From the NCBI GenBank assembly GCA_019925795.1, contig CM034298.1, forward strand, positions 51,920,365 to 51,984,364: a DNA stretch of 64,000 nt, read 5' to 3'. Within the stretch, counting starts at the first letter, position 1; the number at the start of each line of letters is the position of its first letter. This document shows, piece after piece, positions 45,300-56,800 of the stretch. The notes under the pieces are model-generated. The model was not told the origin of the DNA and did not search any database. It was given only the letters and a program-made list of their open reading frames with translations. The position numbers and the translations under genes are program-made. The DNA comes from Dendrobium chrysotoxum. Its lineage: Eukaryota; Streptophyta; Magnoliopsida; Asparagales; Orchidaceae.

Positions 45300-46649
45300 T
45301 GTAACACCCCATAATATCCTTTACAGTATTGTAGAGTGTAACAAGCTTAACATAACATTTTCATCATTAAACATCTGATACTTTTCATTCATTTGAAAAG
45401 TGATATAAATTATCCACTAATATTTCCATTATATCAACAGAAGCATCTAATAACTTAAAGTTTCATAAAAAAAAACTTATGGAGCCACTAAAGAAATCCA
45501 AACTAATACATTACTGAACTGTCTATATACCTCAAATGTAGACTCACAACATAGAGACAAACATTAACATATAAAATTGAAATACTTGCAGCCTAGTTTG
45601 CATCGATCTTTTTTTTCTTTTCTTGTAACAACAACCAGTATGAAATAACTGGTGAGCTATGAGGCTCAATAAGTTATGCAAATTTAAATGACATTTAACT
45701 TGCATGATTATAAAATTCATAATATTGAAAACATAAATAAAATCAACTTGACATTATTTATAAAATATCATAATTGGCATTAATCGTTACTTCAACTGAG
45801 GTTTACACTGAATATTAATTTTAATCTTTAAAAGATTTAGCTATACTTTCATAAAATATTTAATGAAGCCCAGGTAAACTTGGCATTATCGCCATTGAAT
45901 TATATAGATGTCCCTTTTGCCTCTTTAGAGGTCTTTTTTGCCCCACCTGTTATGCAGTTATCATATTCTTTGGGGTCCATTTTGCCCCACTTACAATGTA
46001 GTATCATACATGGGAACCCTTCTGCCCCACCTACAATTATGAGTTATACATCCTTTTATAACCAAACTTTACTTAGATTGATATTCACTAAACTTCAACT
46101 TTTTAGAATTCATACATGACTTAACATATAAAAAAATTCTATTGGAATCTGACTTATAATACTTACTTACCAGGATGTATTTGCAACAAGAAATTAATGA
46201 GCTCCTTTTTATTTATTATCAACTAGAAAGACATTAAAATAATCCTCATAAATCATATTTCAAAATTAATGATACATATATACAAGCGGTCGATCATACA
46301 TGAGAATTTAGAAGTACGCTCATTTTCATTATTGGAATCATAATGCATTTAACAATTCAAATAAATCAAGTGATAAAATATTTTTATCTAAAAGTATTAA
46401 TTCTTGCCTTTGTAAATTAAAATTTATGCAACTAACCTTCCTAACGAGCCGTCTCTTCCAATTCTCTACCTTTTACTCTTCTACGCTTGTAAGTCACCTA
46501 CAATCACCTCTCCAATTCTATGATTTCTAACACTTTATAACTCAATTAAAGTGTATATAATAAATTTTTACTAGCATAAGTGTTTACCTCATACCCTTCC
46601 TTCTTCATATAACTGAGAAATCCTAAAATACAATTATTATTATCATCAT
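45300..46649. mobile_element. LTR-like segment starting TGTAACACCCC, hit by the L1
   Basis: TGTAACACCCC and a GAGCTATGAGGCTCAATAAG block are typical of plant Gypsy LTRs. Three TTTGCCCCAC/TCTGCCCCAC blocks lie at 45936-46035. The sequence seems to continue past the L1 from 49628; its 3' end was not located. Confidence 0.45.
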
Positions 46650-47364
46650 TAGAATTTTATTGACTTTTTTTTTTTAGGAGATGCAAATTGCATTAAAGAA
46701 GAAAAACTAATACAAACTAAAAGGAAAGAAACTACAAGGCAATCCTTTCAAAACATTGGGAAGGGAAGCCGTACTAAAAAGCAAATAAAGCATAAGAAGG
46801 ATATTTGCAAAATAGGAAATATCATAATGAAAATAGTATCCACTAATCCTCATTTTAAACCAACTGGGGTGGTGGGGATACCAAAAATAAAACAACCAAA
46901 AAAGTTGATTAGTATCCCAAATTTCCCAATTAAGTAAAAAATGAGAAATAGAAAGACTTAAATTCCATTAATCTAATTTCATATTTCAAATACCAAATTA
47001 TGCAAAAGGAAAAACTAAAAGAAACAAAAAAACTAATCCAAGAGATAGCACTGGAATGAAGAAAAGCTTCTCCAACCATAGGAGAAAACCAGATCATCAC
47101 AGCTCCAAAGGCTTTGGTATCCAGAATCTCAAAAACCTTCATACAAATCACAAACAGGCCTTGAACTTCTAAAGTCAGGTAAAAAAACTCCCATAGCCTT
47201 CGAAAGAAAGAGTTCCCTCTTACAGGCTACACCATTACGCCATTGAAATCCCAAAATAACTTCCAATGAAGATCCAATCACAGCCATCCCCAATTTTGCA
47301 ATAACAATGAACCCCTTAACACAATCCTCTTGATACATATCGCCTCCAACAACCATAAGCTCAT

Positions 47365-47964
47365 TTAAGAAATAAATGGTGAAATGCTCCCAGTACTTTC
47401 ACCAAAAACTCCCACTTTCCTCCCTCTAAGGCCGTCTTTGATAGGGCCAAACAAATTCAAGTCTTTTTTCAACTTTTTCTTATGTTGCACAGATTTAGAC
47501 GACAAAGGAATATTATTTCCACCATCAAGCAAAACCTCTCTATCTTTAGCATAATCCTTACAAGACGAAGAAGAAATCTCATCCGAATTACCACTTCCAG
47601 AATTCCAAGAACTTCCAGCACAGTCTTCTAATATTTTTCCTTCAACACCAACCTTCCCTTCAACATCAATATCTCTAGTGTTCGCATCTTCTTCATTCTT
47701 CTCACCAGGATTTGATAATATGACTTCTATATCCTCATCTTTATCAACAGTAGCACCATCTGGAGCTAATGTAGCAGCAGCTAGATCACAAGGCTTTATA
47801 ATAGAAACCTCCTCACCACAGACAACGGCTTGATAACAAGGATTCACACCAAGTCCTTCTTGATCAGCAATAGACTTTACAGCATCAGGAACAAATTCAC
47901 CATCTTCAATTAGTTCCGGATTAGCGTCAGAATCGGCAATCCCACTAGTACACAATAACCCCAA
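47365..47964 (-). pseudogene. LINE ORF1 C-terminal acidic tail
   Basis: 199-codon open frame after the ORF1 stop. It is rich in Asp, Glu, Ser and Gly, ending with a basic patch HKKKLKKDLNLFGPIKDGLRGRK. Plant L1 ORF1 proteins have such low-complexity tails. No catalytic domain. Confidence 0.6.
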
Positions 47965-48118
47965 TAAACCTTCTTATTAAGATGTTCAGTAGCCTCAGTT
48001 AGAACATTAGTTTCCAAACTTCCACTAACTTCCTTCGCAATGTTAGTCTTATAATCTATCACTGAATTCTCCCGGACATCATTTGCATAAGATTTGTCAC
48101 CAGATACAACATTTGAAG

Positions 48119-49467
48119 CTATTTGAACATCACGCTATATTTGCCTAAAGCAGCAAACGACTTAGCTCTGTTAGAAGCAAAGGATTTCTTTCTTCCGTAA
48201 TTGACATGAATCCACGGACCATACGCATTGGCCTCCATTTCAGCACCATTAGCACCTCCAGATTCCGTTTTATCAAGTCCACCTCCAATATTTTGAATAA
48301 CTGTACCATTACAATCTAATGCAGAAATTTCCACATTTTTTCCATTATCTGGAGCATAGATTTTACCTTGGTTAACTAATCCTCTACAATCTAGTAAATT
48401 ATGTCCAATTCTTCCACATTTGAAGCATATTGAAGAAATTTTTTCATATTGAACTTTTTGAAAGAAACGACCGGAACTACCTTCAACCCAAACACCTTGA
48501 GGTAACTTTTCATCAAGATTGATACGAACACAAATCCTTGCAAATTCTCTCCTTCCCCAATTGAACATATTGCCATTAAGATACAATGGTAAACCAATCT
48601 TAGATGCTATTCTAGCAATATTAATATCATCCCAACAGAATAAGGGGAGCTGCGGCAACCGGATCCATACAGGCGAGAACAAATTACTCATACTCAAGGT
48701 AGGAAACTTAGGAGTCCATTCTTCCATACCAATGATATGGCCATTTACGAACCATGGACCTCCACTCAATACAGCTTCCTTAACTTCCTTAGACTGAAAT
48801 GAGCACAACATCCATTCCCTACCTAAGTTAGTTAGGTGAAATGCCCCAAGCTAGCTCCATTGTCTATGCAACTCAGCGCTAATGACAGGAACTGGAATTG
48901 AATTACCAATGACTTTGACAACAATGGAGTTACGAAGCCTATTGATATTATTTTTCTCATTATCAAGCTGCAACTTGACTGCAATTCCATCATCAGTCAT
49001 ATCAAGATTAACTCCTGAATTCACTATATTGATATACGGAGGTTTCTTCCAGGCATTAGCGCACCCAATGTTCTTAGCCGACGCAATATCGTAGGCATTC
49101 TCAACATTATTATATACAGGATCATCAACCCCAATCAACGAATCAAGAATGGCATTATCTTTACCAGAATTAGACTTCAAATTATGTTCAGAGGCCATAC
49201 CCGAAGCAGAAACAACTTGCACAAAAGACGGAGGCTTCCCATCTTCAAGAACAGATTTTGGAAATCTTTTGACTTTAAGTTTGAAACCAGAGACGATGAT
49301 GCTTCAAAATCATTTTTCTGATAAACTATATCTCCTTTCGCCATTTTAGGATCAACGATCTTCTCAATCACCAGACCTTTTCCCTTACCAAAGCAAACCT
49401 CTTTCGCGGGAAAACCATTCGCATTCCCATCAGCAGGCATATTTCTAATGACCAAAGGAGATCCCAT
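48119..49467 (-). pseudogene. LINE ORF1 (DUF4283-like, CCHC zinc knuckle), broken
   Basis: Begins MGSPLVIRN at 49467. The frame shifts between ~49180 and 49270, an in-frame TAG lies at 48851-48853, and another stop is at 48119. The 230-codon central piece (48119-48811) has the DUF4283-type EAVLSGGPWFVNGHIIGMEEW block and a CCHC knuckle CFKCGRIGHNLLDC, as in gag-like ORF1 proteins that bind LINE RNA. Confidence 0.85.
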
Positions 49468-49627
49468 CGTCGGTCAATGAGACTACGACGGAGAAGATGA
49501 AGGGTTGCTCGACGGCGAATGCCGCCGATCAACCCCCGCCATACCCAGGACAAACGGAAATTCAAAAACTTACGGGTTTCTCTCACTAGAAATTGGGAGC
49601 TTCTCTCACTAGAATTTTATTGACTTT

Positions 49628-51450
49628 AGAAAATTTAAAAGAAAACAATAAACCTTATAATTTCTTACCTCTTTCTTTCTTCCAATATTCTTTCTTCTTT
49701 TTCATATTCCTCTCAACCTTCTTTTGTTTCTTACTCCTCCAAAATTACTGTTCCTTCAATTGTCTTGCACAGTTTTTCCAAAATTTTTCCTTCACTAATA
49801 ATTGTTATAGTTTTTCCCAAACTTTTCCTTTAGCCTCAGCCTTCACTGTGCCAAAATCTGCAGAACTCACTGTAGCGAACTCTGCTACAGTGTTTTCTGC
49901 ACTGTGCCTCTCTCTCTTGCTACAGTAAATTCTGCGACTTCCTCTACAGCCCGATGTCTGCACTGTGTTGAACTGAACAACAGGAATTCCTGCATAGCCG
50001 AAACCTTCAACAGTCCTACACCCGATTCCTTTTTGCTGGCATGCGTGAAACCATAGAAAATATGGATAAGGAGGGACCACACATAACTGATCTACAAAGC
50101 AATTGAAAGCATCCTTTGGAGACTAAGGAATAATTAACTTAATTTAATACACTATTTATTACTAATGCTAATGTTTTCTTAACAGAAATTACAAATATTA
50201 TTTAAAATGATTTAAACTTTTAATTATTATCTGAATTTTCTAAGCATTACAAAAGCATTGTAAAATGATAGAAGCCCCAAATTAATGTTACAAACATCAT
50301 ATATGAATGATATTATATTTTACCAACATTTTCCTGAAAAATACTAAGGTCATCATACAAGCATGTATTCTATGTATTCCTGCAATATGTTAATACTACT
50401 TGCATATGTTGAAACTATTTATGTTAATGTTCTTACATGCTGAAAATATTAATGTTGTTTCTATACATATTTAAAATATTAATGTTCATGTGTTATTGAT
50501 TCATATCGAAAATATTCTTGTTTTCGTGTTCACGTGCTTCAAATTGTGTGATGAAAGTGAGAGAATGGTGGGTGAATGTGGTAGATGTAAAGAATTTGGT
50601 GAATATTTATGCGCAATACAAGTGAAGTAGCCATCAGCAATGGTCAAGCAAGCTTTGGAATGGTATAAACTGTTCTAGCTTAAAACTGGACATGAACGGT
50701 TTACCTCAAAAATGAACTAGAATGATATACAATGTATTCACTTTACCTTGAATTTATTTTTCATCCAGCCAAATATCAATCTTTTCAAAACTCTTACATT
50801 TACTTTACTTTACAGTCACTTTACTTCCAACCCAATAGCCTTATAATTAAATTATTATCAAACTGAGGAAGATCAAACACGAACAAGCTTTTTTGAGAGT
50901 TCACAATTACCCAAATATATGATCAAGATCAATTAAAGAAAACATTTAAAGTAGGACATTAAAGACGCATGATCAGACCCCAGTTCATCATTACTAAAAC
51001 CATATGTTAAAGTAAATAATCCACTCTAATAACAAGCATAAAACCAAGATGAAGAAAGTGGTGGAGATTTACAAAAAATTTTCAAGGTTAACAGTACCTG
51101 ACTGATTAATTATGTTACATCAACTTGTTTACTAATCAAAGGTTGCACACGAATAAGAGAGCAGCGTACAGCCACAACATAGCTTATTCAAGCTCCAACG
51201 ACAATGAGAACAAAGCTCAAGGCTTTGGACTCCAAAAAGTGTTTCCCTGCACAAGCAAGTTTATTGCAGCTCATTATATGTGATAAATGTCATCAATGGG
51301 CATCAGAACTTCCAAAATAAAATATCAGAGGTAAAAGAAATTGGAGTTAGAATATGAATTTCAGAAGTTAAAAATTTGTTAAGAGTGAAATTTATGGAAA
51401 TAACTTCACTTGAAGTCAATCTCAAATAATTGAGATAAAGCTATTGTTTC

Positions 51451-51453
<3 letters not shown>
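49628..51453. other. Spacer between copy B and copy A
   Basis: 49860-49980 repeats CACTGTAGCGAACTCTGC/CTACAGT words of the LTR-like segment cut by the L1. 50100-51450 is AT-rich and unrecognised. Confidence 0.4.

Positions 51454-51515
<62 letters not shown>
51454..51515. repeat. (GA)n microsatellite, ~61 nt
   Basis: Uninterrupted GA run preceded by TTTCTGCA. It lies about 1.2 kb past the copy B stop, in the A-B spacer. Confidence 0.95.
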
Positions 51516-51519
<4 letters not shown>

Positions 51520-51639
51520 ATAGCAAGAAACCTCCAATTCAGGCAATAAAATCGATTTCATTTAGATTTGTGCAGAAAATAAAGTATTTAAGAGGAGAAA
51601 AAAAAAGCTTGTTTATTGCAAATAATTTAAATATATAAT

Positions 51640-52360
51640 GCACCGACACTTCTGCTCAATGATGTATGCAGTGTCGGACACATATCAAACACAACACGTG
51701 TCCGACACGCCTCCGATACATATCAGACACGCCAAAGATGTGTTTGATTAAAAAATATTAAAAAATGGACAAGTGTATCTGATAAATGTGCCTTAAATAT
51801 TTTATAAATTTTTAATATAATTTCTTATATTAAAACTTTTTATTTATTAAAAAACTTATCTTTTTTTCCTCTCAACAATTGCCCGCACTGAATACTCCAT
51901 TTCCCGAACAGACCATTTTAATTTCTATCTATATATCGCAGCTAGGGTTTCACAACAACGCCTGTTATCATTGCATCATCAACACCCGACGTCGTCACAA
52001 CATCAATGTTTCAAAGCCATATGAAAGTCAAAGTTTGACGCTAGCCATTTATGCCCCCACAATCACGCCCCCGCGTTGTCTCGACATCTCATCTTTGATC
52101 AATATAATCTCAACATAGACAACCGTCGTTGTCTCAACATCGACGCTCGATGCCCGACTCTTGATAGCATTATTGTCGTCTCCCCTCTCGACGCTTCAAA
52201 CATGATATTGAGGCACAATTCTAGACATCCTAATAGTAAGCACAAATCCTGGTTAAATGATTTATTATTTTTCAATCACTCCTAATATTCTGGTTACTCA
52301 ATTTTTGTACACTATTTTTAAGATATAAAAATTATAATATTGTGTCCAACCCAGGTCCGT
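51640..52360. repeat. GTGTCCGACACG-type dispersed repeat
   Basis: Repeated CCGACAC/GTGTCGGACAC/ACGTGTCCGACACGC blocks at the left and AACCCAGGTCCGTGTCC at the right end. CGA-rich text with no coding domain lies between. Resembles a common plant interspersed repeat; class not determined. Confidence 0.4.
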
Positions 52361-52704
52361 GTCCAATTTAAGACTACAATTAAATTAGTCAAATAGTAAA
52401 TTTAGTTATATTCACATTTTTTTTAGACAACAATCACAATGCTATTTGACTACAATATGAAACAACTTTTTATAACTAAATTTACTATTGTGTAAAAAAC
52501 TATAAATAAATTTATGTTCGGCTTTTCTAGAAGGGAAAAAATTGCAATAATCTTAAAATCTTTCAAAAAAAAATTATTTACTCTACAATAGTATTTTTAG
52601 ATAGTTGTAGCTGTCTCAAATGAACTCTAAATGACATACCAAAGGCAACATAGCTGATAATCTTTATTTTAAAAAAAATTTCAAAGGAATAGGAACAAAC
52701 CATT

Positions 52705-52748
52705 TTATTGCACGCTCAACATGGTATCACGCATGAGCTTCTCAGGGG
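52705..52748 (-). CDS. DHD/SDH: DHD/SDH copy B terminal exon
   Basis: 44 bp including the TAA stop. The acceptor is TGTGCAG|CC at 52749-52750. The split Ala codon is followed by PEKLMRDTMLSVQ and stop, matching the family ending GLPAPKEL plus a short variable tail. It lies 88 bp after the previous exon. Confidence 0.85.
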
Positions 52749-54321
52749 CTGCACAGAAAGATAAATGAGTAATATCCAGAATTTTTTTAAGAGGGAACCA
52801 TGACAATCTTTGACTAGCCACCAGCTAAGATTTTACCTGGTAAACCAGTGAAGAGTTCAAACTGACCCATGGCTTGACGTATAAACATCTCCATTCCAGA
52901 AACAATAGTCACGCCAAGCTCTTCTGCTTCACGAAGAAGTCTGGTCACCACTGGGTTGTATATAGCATCAAAAACCAGCGCGTATGATTTCAGAGTTTGC
53001 TGCAATTATATAAGCAAATAAGATTGAATACACATAAAAAAGTGCATGATATAAGCAAAACTTTCTTTTTGTTAGTAGGCCCAAAGAGAAAAGTCACATT
53101 TCTTCATTTTAACTCTTCTAGGCTAGTCAAGTAGAAATGCAAAGACAAACTCCTTTACAAATGAAAGTCGCATGGCCTGCTGTTCTTATCAGGTACATGA
53201 TTAAGTGCAAGAAGCTCTAGGCTGCCAAGAAAATGGCATTAACAGTTAACAGGAATAGATGGAATTAGACAACTTATATCCTTAATCCCGATTCATTAAT
53301 TCTACTATATAGAGTATAAAAGGAAAGTAACTTAGAATGTAATGTAGTAATAAATTTTACTCGGCCCTTGATGAATCCTTCTACATAAGCACCATCACCT
53401 ACGAACCTGTATATACCAATAGAATGTAGTCGTCAATTTCCCCTCATTCACAATGCAATTGAGTAGCAAATAATTTGAATTCTCAAACCTATAAACAACT
53501 TCAGGTCTAAAGTGGGTGAAGATTGCTGTATCTCCAGAGATTAAGCAATCGTCGAAGATGAAGGCTAGACACAGGAATTTCCCTTTTTCTTTTCTTTTCA
53601 AATTGAACGTGGACTTAAGCTCTATTAGTGAAGTGATATTGTTGGGCTGTGTTCCCCTCGTTTTGCTCTAATAGGCTATTCCAAAAAATAATCCACATGC
53701 AGAATATATTTGTGTGGAATAGGTTTAGCACCCCATATAACACTAAACGAGAATGAAAGAAAAATAAGGATTCATAAATCCCACCAAAAATGATTGGGAT
53801 ATGGCTTATAATGCGAGGAAGCTATCCAAAACCATGAGTATTTACCATGGACTTGACCCTGAGGTTGCATGGTTAATCCATATGGGTTATTATGGTCAAC
53901 TGCTTTGTTCTTTCTGCTACAAGCATAAAGAGGGAGACAGTCAAATCCCAACAATCCTCGACCCCAAGGATATAAAAATGAACAAAGAAAAAGATGAAAT
54001 TGAATAAGGCAGAGGACTTAAACAGCAAAATGCATAAATGCATGCTAAATTTCAATGTAAAAACTCAAGATAATTTGCTATACTCAAAATTTTTTATCTT
54101 CGTCAGAATGTAATAGCATGCACCGTGCATCAACACTCACTAAATTACTTGTTAAAGAAGAAGAATACAAACCTTGGAGAGAAGGGTGTCATGAATGTTT
54201 GGGTGCATTCCTACTGATGTTGTATTTGCAAGAATCATCCCTTCCTCTGGATGGAAATTTTCTAAATCTGCAAGTGCTATAGCCTGTCCTCCAACTAAGT
54301 TGGCAAGTTCTTTGGCTCGCT
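52705..54321 (-). CDS. DHD/SDH: DHD/SDH copy B, 3' part (last three exons, SDH C-terminal region)
   Basis: Second copy of the bifunctional shikimate-pathway enzyme, visible only as its last three exons (54173-54321, 52837-52999, 52705-52748), in phase and without stops until TAA at 52705-52707. The ~119 residues carry SDH signatures: ERAKELANLVGG after the NADP-binding fold, NTTSVGMHP, VFDAIYNP with the active-site Tyr, and the RQAMGQF glutamines near the C-terminus. The upstream exons (rest of the dehydroquinase, substrate-binding and nucleotide-binding parts) were not found between 54322 and 64000. Copy B ends 11.6 kb upstream of the copy A start, same strand, giving a head-to-tail tandem arrangement. 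The alternative is that the 3' part of one gene was placed wrongly in assembly. Confidence 0.9.
52837..52999 (-). CDS. DHD/SDH: DHD/SDH copy B penultimate exon
   Basis: 163 bp, entered at phase 0 and left at phase 1. The acceptor is ATTGCAG|CAAACTC and the donor is CCAG|GTAAAA. It encodes QTLKSYALVFDAIYNP through GMEMFIRQAMGQFELFTGLP. If the following 88-bp intron were retained, translation would stop after GKILAGG, giving a different short C-terminus. Confidence 0.9.
53000..54172 (-). other. Copy B intron (1173 bp)
   Basis: Lies between AAG|GTTTGT and TTGCAG|C. A 68-residue open frame at 53395-53601 inside it matches nothing in the enzyme and has no splice support. No transposon was recognised. 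Confidence 0.7.
54173..54321 (-). CDS. DHD/SDH: DHD/SDH copy B exon with ERAKELA...NTTSVGM
   Basis: 149 bp, entered at phase 1 and left at phase 0. The acceptor is CTGCTAG at 54322-54328. AG completes a Glu codon before RAKELANLVGG. It ends LLSK at donor AAG|GTTTGT. The NTTSVGMHP block matches the conserved N-T/A-T-S-x-G-M loop of shikimate dehydrogenases. Confidence 0.9.
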
Positions 54322-54719
54322 CTAGCAGTCAGCAGATATAAAATGGTGTAATGACAAGAAAAAAAAAAGTATCATAAGATCACTAAAAAAATATGGCTTT
54401 ACGTTGTTTTTATCAACTTAGTTGTACGTGGCCACACAGGATGAGGATGTAAAATTCTCCTAACAATCACAAATAAGCTGTTTAGATTATAATTATCACA
54501 TGAGTAACTGTATAGTACACATGAAGTTCTAATAAGTGATGATCCCAAAATCACAATTTCTCCGATTACTAATTTTCAAGTAAGAAAACAAAAAGAAGTC
54601 ATCGATGATGAGCTTTCCTATAGCTATACAAGTGTTGGCTCAAGAAAAATAGCACGAATGCATGAATCCCGCTTTATAGTTGTAGGATTTTATTACCCTT
54701 AAGTCAGATTGCAATTAAT
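54322..54719. other. Copy B intron sequence
   Basis: Begins upstream of the acceptor CTGCTAG. AT-rich, no further exon recognised. Confidence 0.5.
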
Positions 54720-56060
54720 CAGATTTCCCCTGAAGGTAATATCAGGGTTTAATTAGATCTGGGGTCCTTACTTCCCATGAGCCCAAGCACTCATAGTTAA
54801 TTACCACTCTTAACACGTAAGAGAGAACTCTCGATTAAGGATGAATAATTTTTAGGTATTTTAGTCTCAATTATAAGGGAAAATGGAGGTAAACCCGATC
54901 AAGATCCCATGATTCTGTCATCCTGAGTATACCGTAGGTCTCAGTTTACCAACACTAACGATCATTGACCATAGTGTCTAGAAAATTTGATTAGCAGTTA
55001 TGGATTGCATCCTCTCAGTGATCCCGAGTAGACTGAGGTGGTTAGATTTAATTTTTAATTTTGTTAGAGGTTTTGGGTTTATATCTATTAGAATACCCAG
55101 AAGTTAATTTAATTTGGGATTTATAACTTCGTTTAAAAGTTATACAGAAGTTTGAATTTAAACAGGTCTTATGGCTTCTTTTGGAAGTAGCCCAGGTGTC
55201 TGAATTTGGGTCGGGACTTATGACTTTTCATATGAAGTAGCCCGTAGGTTTAATTTGGAGTGGAGCTTATAGCTCTATTTATGAATTGACCAAAGATGGG
55301 TCTTATAATCTAACTCTACAGTAAGGCTACCCGGGGATTTAATTGTTTTGGATAGATCTTATGACTTCTCTTAGGAAGTTGTCTGAAAGAGGGTCTTACA
55401 ACTTAATCCTTTAAACTAAGACGCCCAATGGTTTGAATTTGATTGTTTGGGTTTTAGGATTATTTTAATTTATTTAACAATTTTCCTAACATGTGGGTAT
55501 TATGACTTCACTTAGAAGTTGCCCAATAGTGGGTCTTACAACCTAATCCTTTAGATTAGGATGCCCATAAATTTGAATTGGATTGTTCGGGGTTTAGAAT
55601 CATTGCAATTTATTTTGCAATTTTTCTAAATTATGAGGCTTATTACTTCACTGATAAGTTCTGCGTTGGTGGGTCTTACAACCTAATCCTATAGATGCCT
55701 AGGTGAGGGGTCTAAGGTTGTGTTATTGCCTAAATATTTTCCCTTAGAAGTCGGACTTACGGCTTCTATTAGAAGTGGCCAGGTGGTGGGTCTTACAACC
55801 TAATTCTTATAAACAAGGCTGCATAAATGAGTTTAAATTTTGGATATAGGGTGGTTTAATTAGGCGTTCCCTAATGCACGGGTCTTACTACTTTGCTTAG
55901 AAGTAGCCCAGGGATTTTGTAACTGTGTGCTAGTTGTTGACCTCATTATTCGAGGTCAATTTCCCCGAAATCAATTTCTAGCTCATAGGTCTTCGTAACT
56001 TAGCGTAGACGTCGCTCCTTTAGGACTTCTCTTAGGAGGATACCTAATGACGTAGCATCG
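54720..56060 (+). repeat. Dispersed repeat family, copy 3, with a run of GACTTC...GAAGT hairpins
   Basis: The start carries hairpin ATGAG...CTCAT, AGTTAATTAC, CGATTAAGG and GATCAAGATCCCATG. From 55121 to 56040 a motif of the form CTTA-GACTTC-nnnnn-GAAGT-nGCCCAG recurs about ten times (for example near 55175, 55360, 55505, 55763 and 55890), alternating with GGGTCTTACAACCTAATCCT. Confidence 0.75.
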
Positions 56061-56349
56061 ACTCGACTTGATAACTCAACCCAAATCAAATCAAAATCAT
56101 TTGAAGTTAATAAAGATTAAATTCATGAAACTCCACACTAATCAAACCTAATTTGATTAAATCACCATCAATCAAAGCTCTTCGATATAAATCTACACAA
56201 TATCAAGTTTAATCGACTCGATTCGAGTTTGATTTAATGTAGATGACTCTAATCAGCCCTTAAATCACTCTAAAATCAATCCTTAATCCAAACCTTTGAT
56301 TTTGAATGGTGAATAAGGGTAGGAAAGTAATGTTCCTAGATAGGAGTCT

Positions 56350-56800
56350 TAGAGCTGTTTGGGCAGTTTTCCATTCAGTCTGAATAAGAGGGAGTTAGGG
56401 CCGGTCCAACCCACGACCCTATCTCCTCTACAGTTCGCGAAACCCCACCCCCTTGGCTTTGTCTCTGGGCAGTTCGCAAGAAGGGCGAACGAGACCCCTC
56501 TCTATCTCCCACTTGGTCTCCTTCTCTGCAGGTCGGAGAGCCCCAGGCGAAAATTCCCCACTCACTCTCTCAGTTCGCAAGCTTCCCCTCACCCGTCTCC
56601 TCCCAGTTCGCAAGACACGAGGCCCAGGAACCCGTCGCCCCTCTGTGGTTCGCGAAATCCTCCCCAGGCTCCGATCCCTCTCTGTTCGCAAGGTACGACT
56701 CCTTCCATCTCCTTCTCCATTCGGACCTCTTCAAAGACGACGCCTCTCTTGCCGACTTGCCCTAGCCATCGGCCCTCTTTGCTATAGGTATATCTTCTAT
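56350..56800. repeat. Pyrimidine-rich segment with six GTTCGCAAG/GTTCGCGAA motifs
   Basis: GTTCGCGAAA, GTTCGCAAGAAGGG, GTTCGCAAGCTT, GTTCGCAAGACACG, GTTCGCGAAAT and GTTCGCAAGGTACG occur at ~25-100 bp spacing. The segment is C/T-rich and probably a retroelement leader; no coding domain. Confidence 0.55.

Larger units (their letters stand above)
46650..49627 (-). mobile_element. L1-type LINE with ORF1 kept and most of ORF2 missing
   Basis: An 18-bp direct repeat TAGAATTTTATTGACTTT lies at 46650-46667 and 49610-49627. A poly(T) run at ~46665-46675 marks the 3' tail. The body is ~2.94 kb, too short for a full plant L1. Minus-strand ORF1 pieces cover ~49467-47365; remnants in several frames follow to 46707, ending in the usual ATGCAATTTGCATCTCC 3' end. 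The reverse transcriptase core is absent. Confidence 0.88.

Noticed and set aside
49593..50082. Frames on both strands near the L1 end with Phe/Ser-rich or CTACAGT-derived peptides
   Set aside because: Overlapping low-complexity frames with no domain.
51100..51260. Possible 3'-UTR exon of copy B (minus strand CTTGTGCAG followed by GGAAACAC)
   Set aside because: Only a splice-acceptor-like word and an AATAAG signal; not enough without transcripts.
53395..53601. 68-codon minus-strand frame inside the copy B intron, considered as an extra exon
   Set aside because: No similarity to the enzyme, and the flanking exons join in phase without it.
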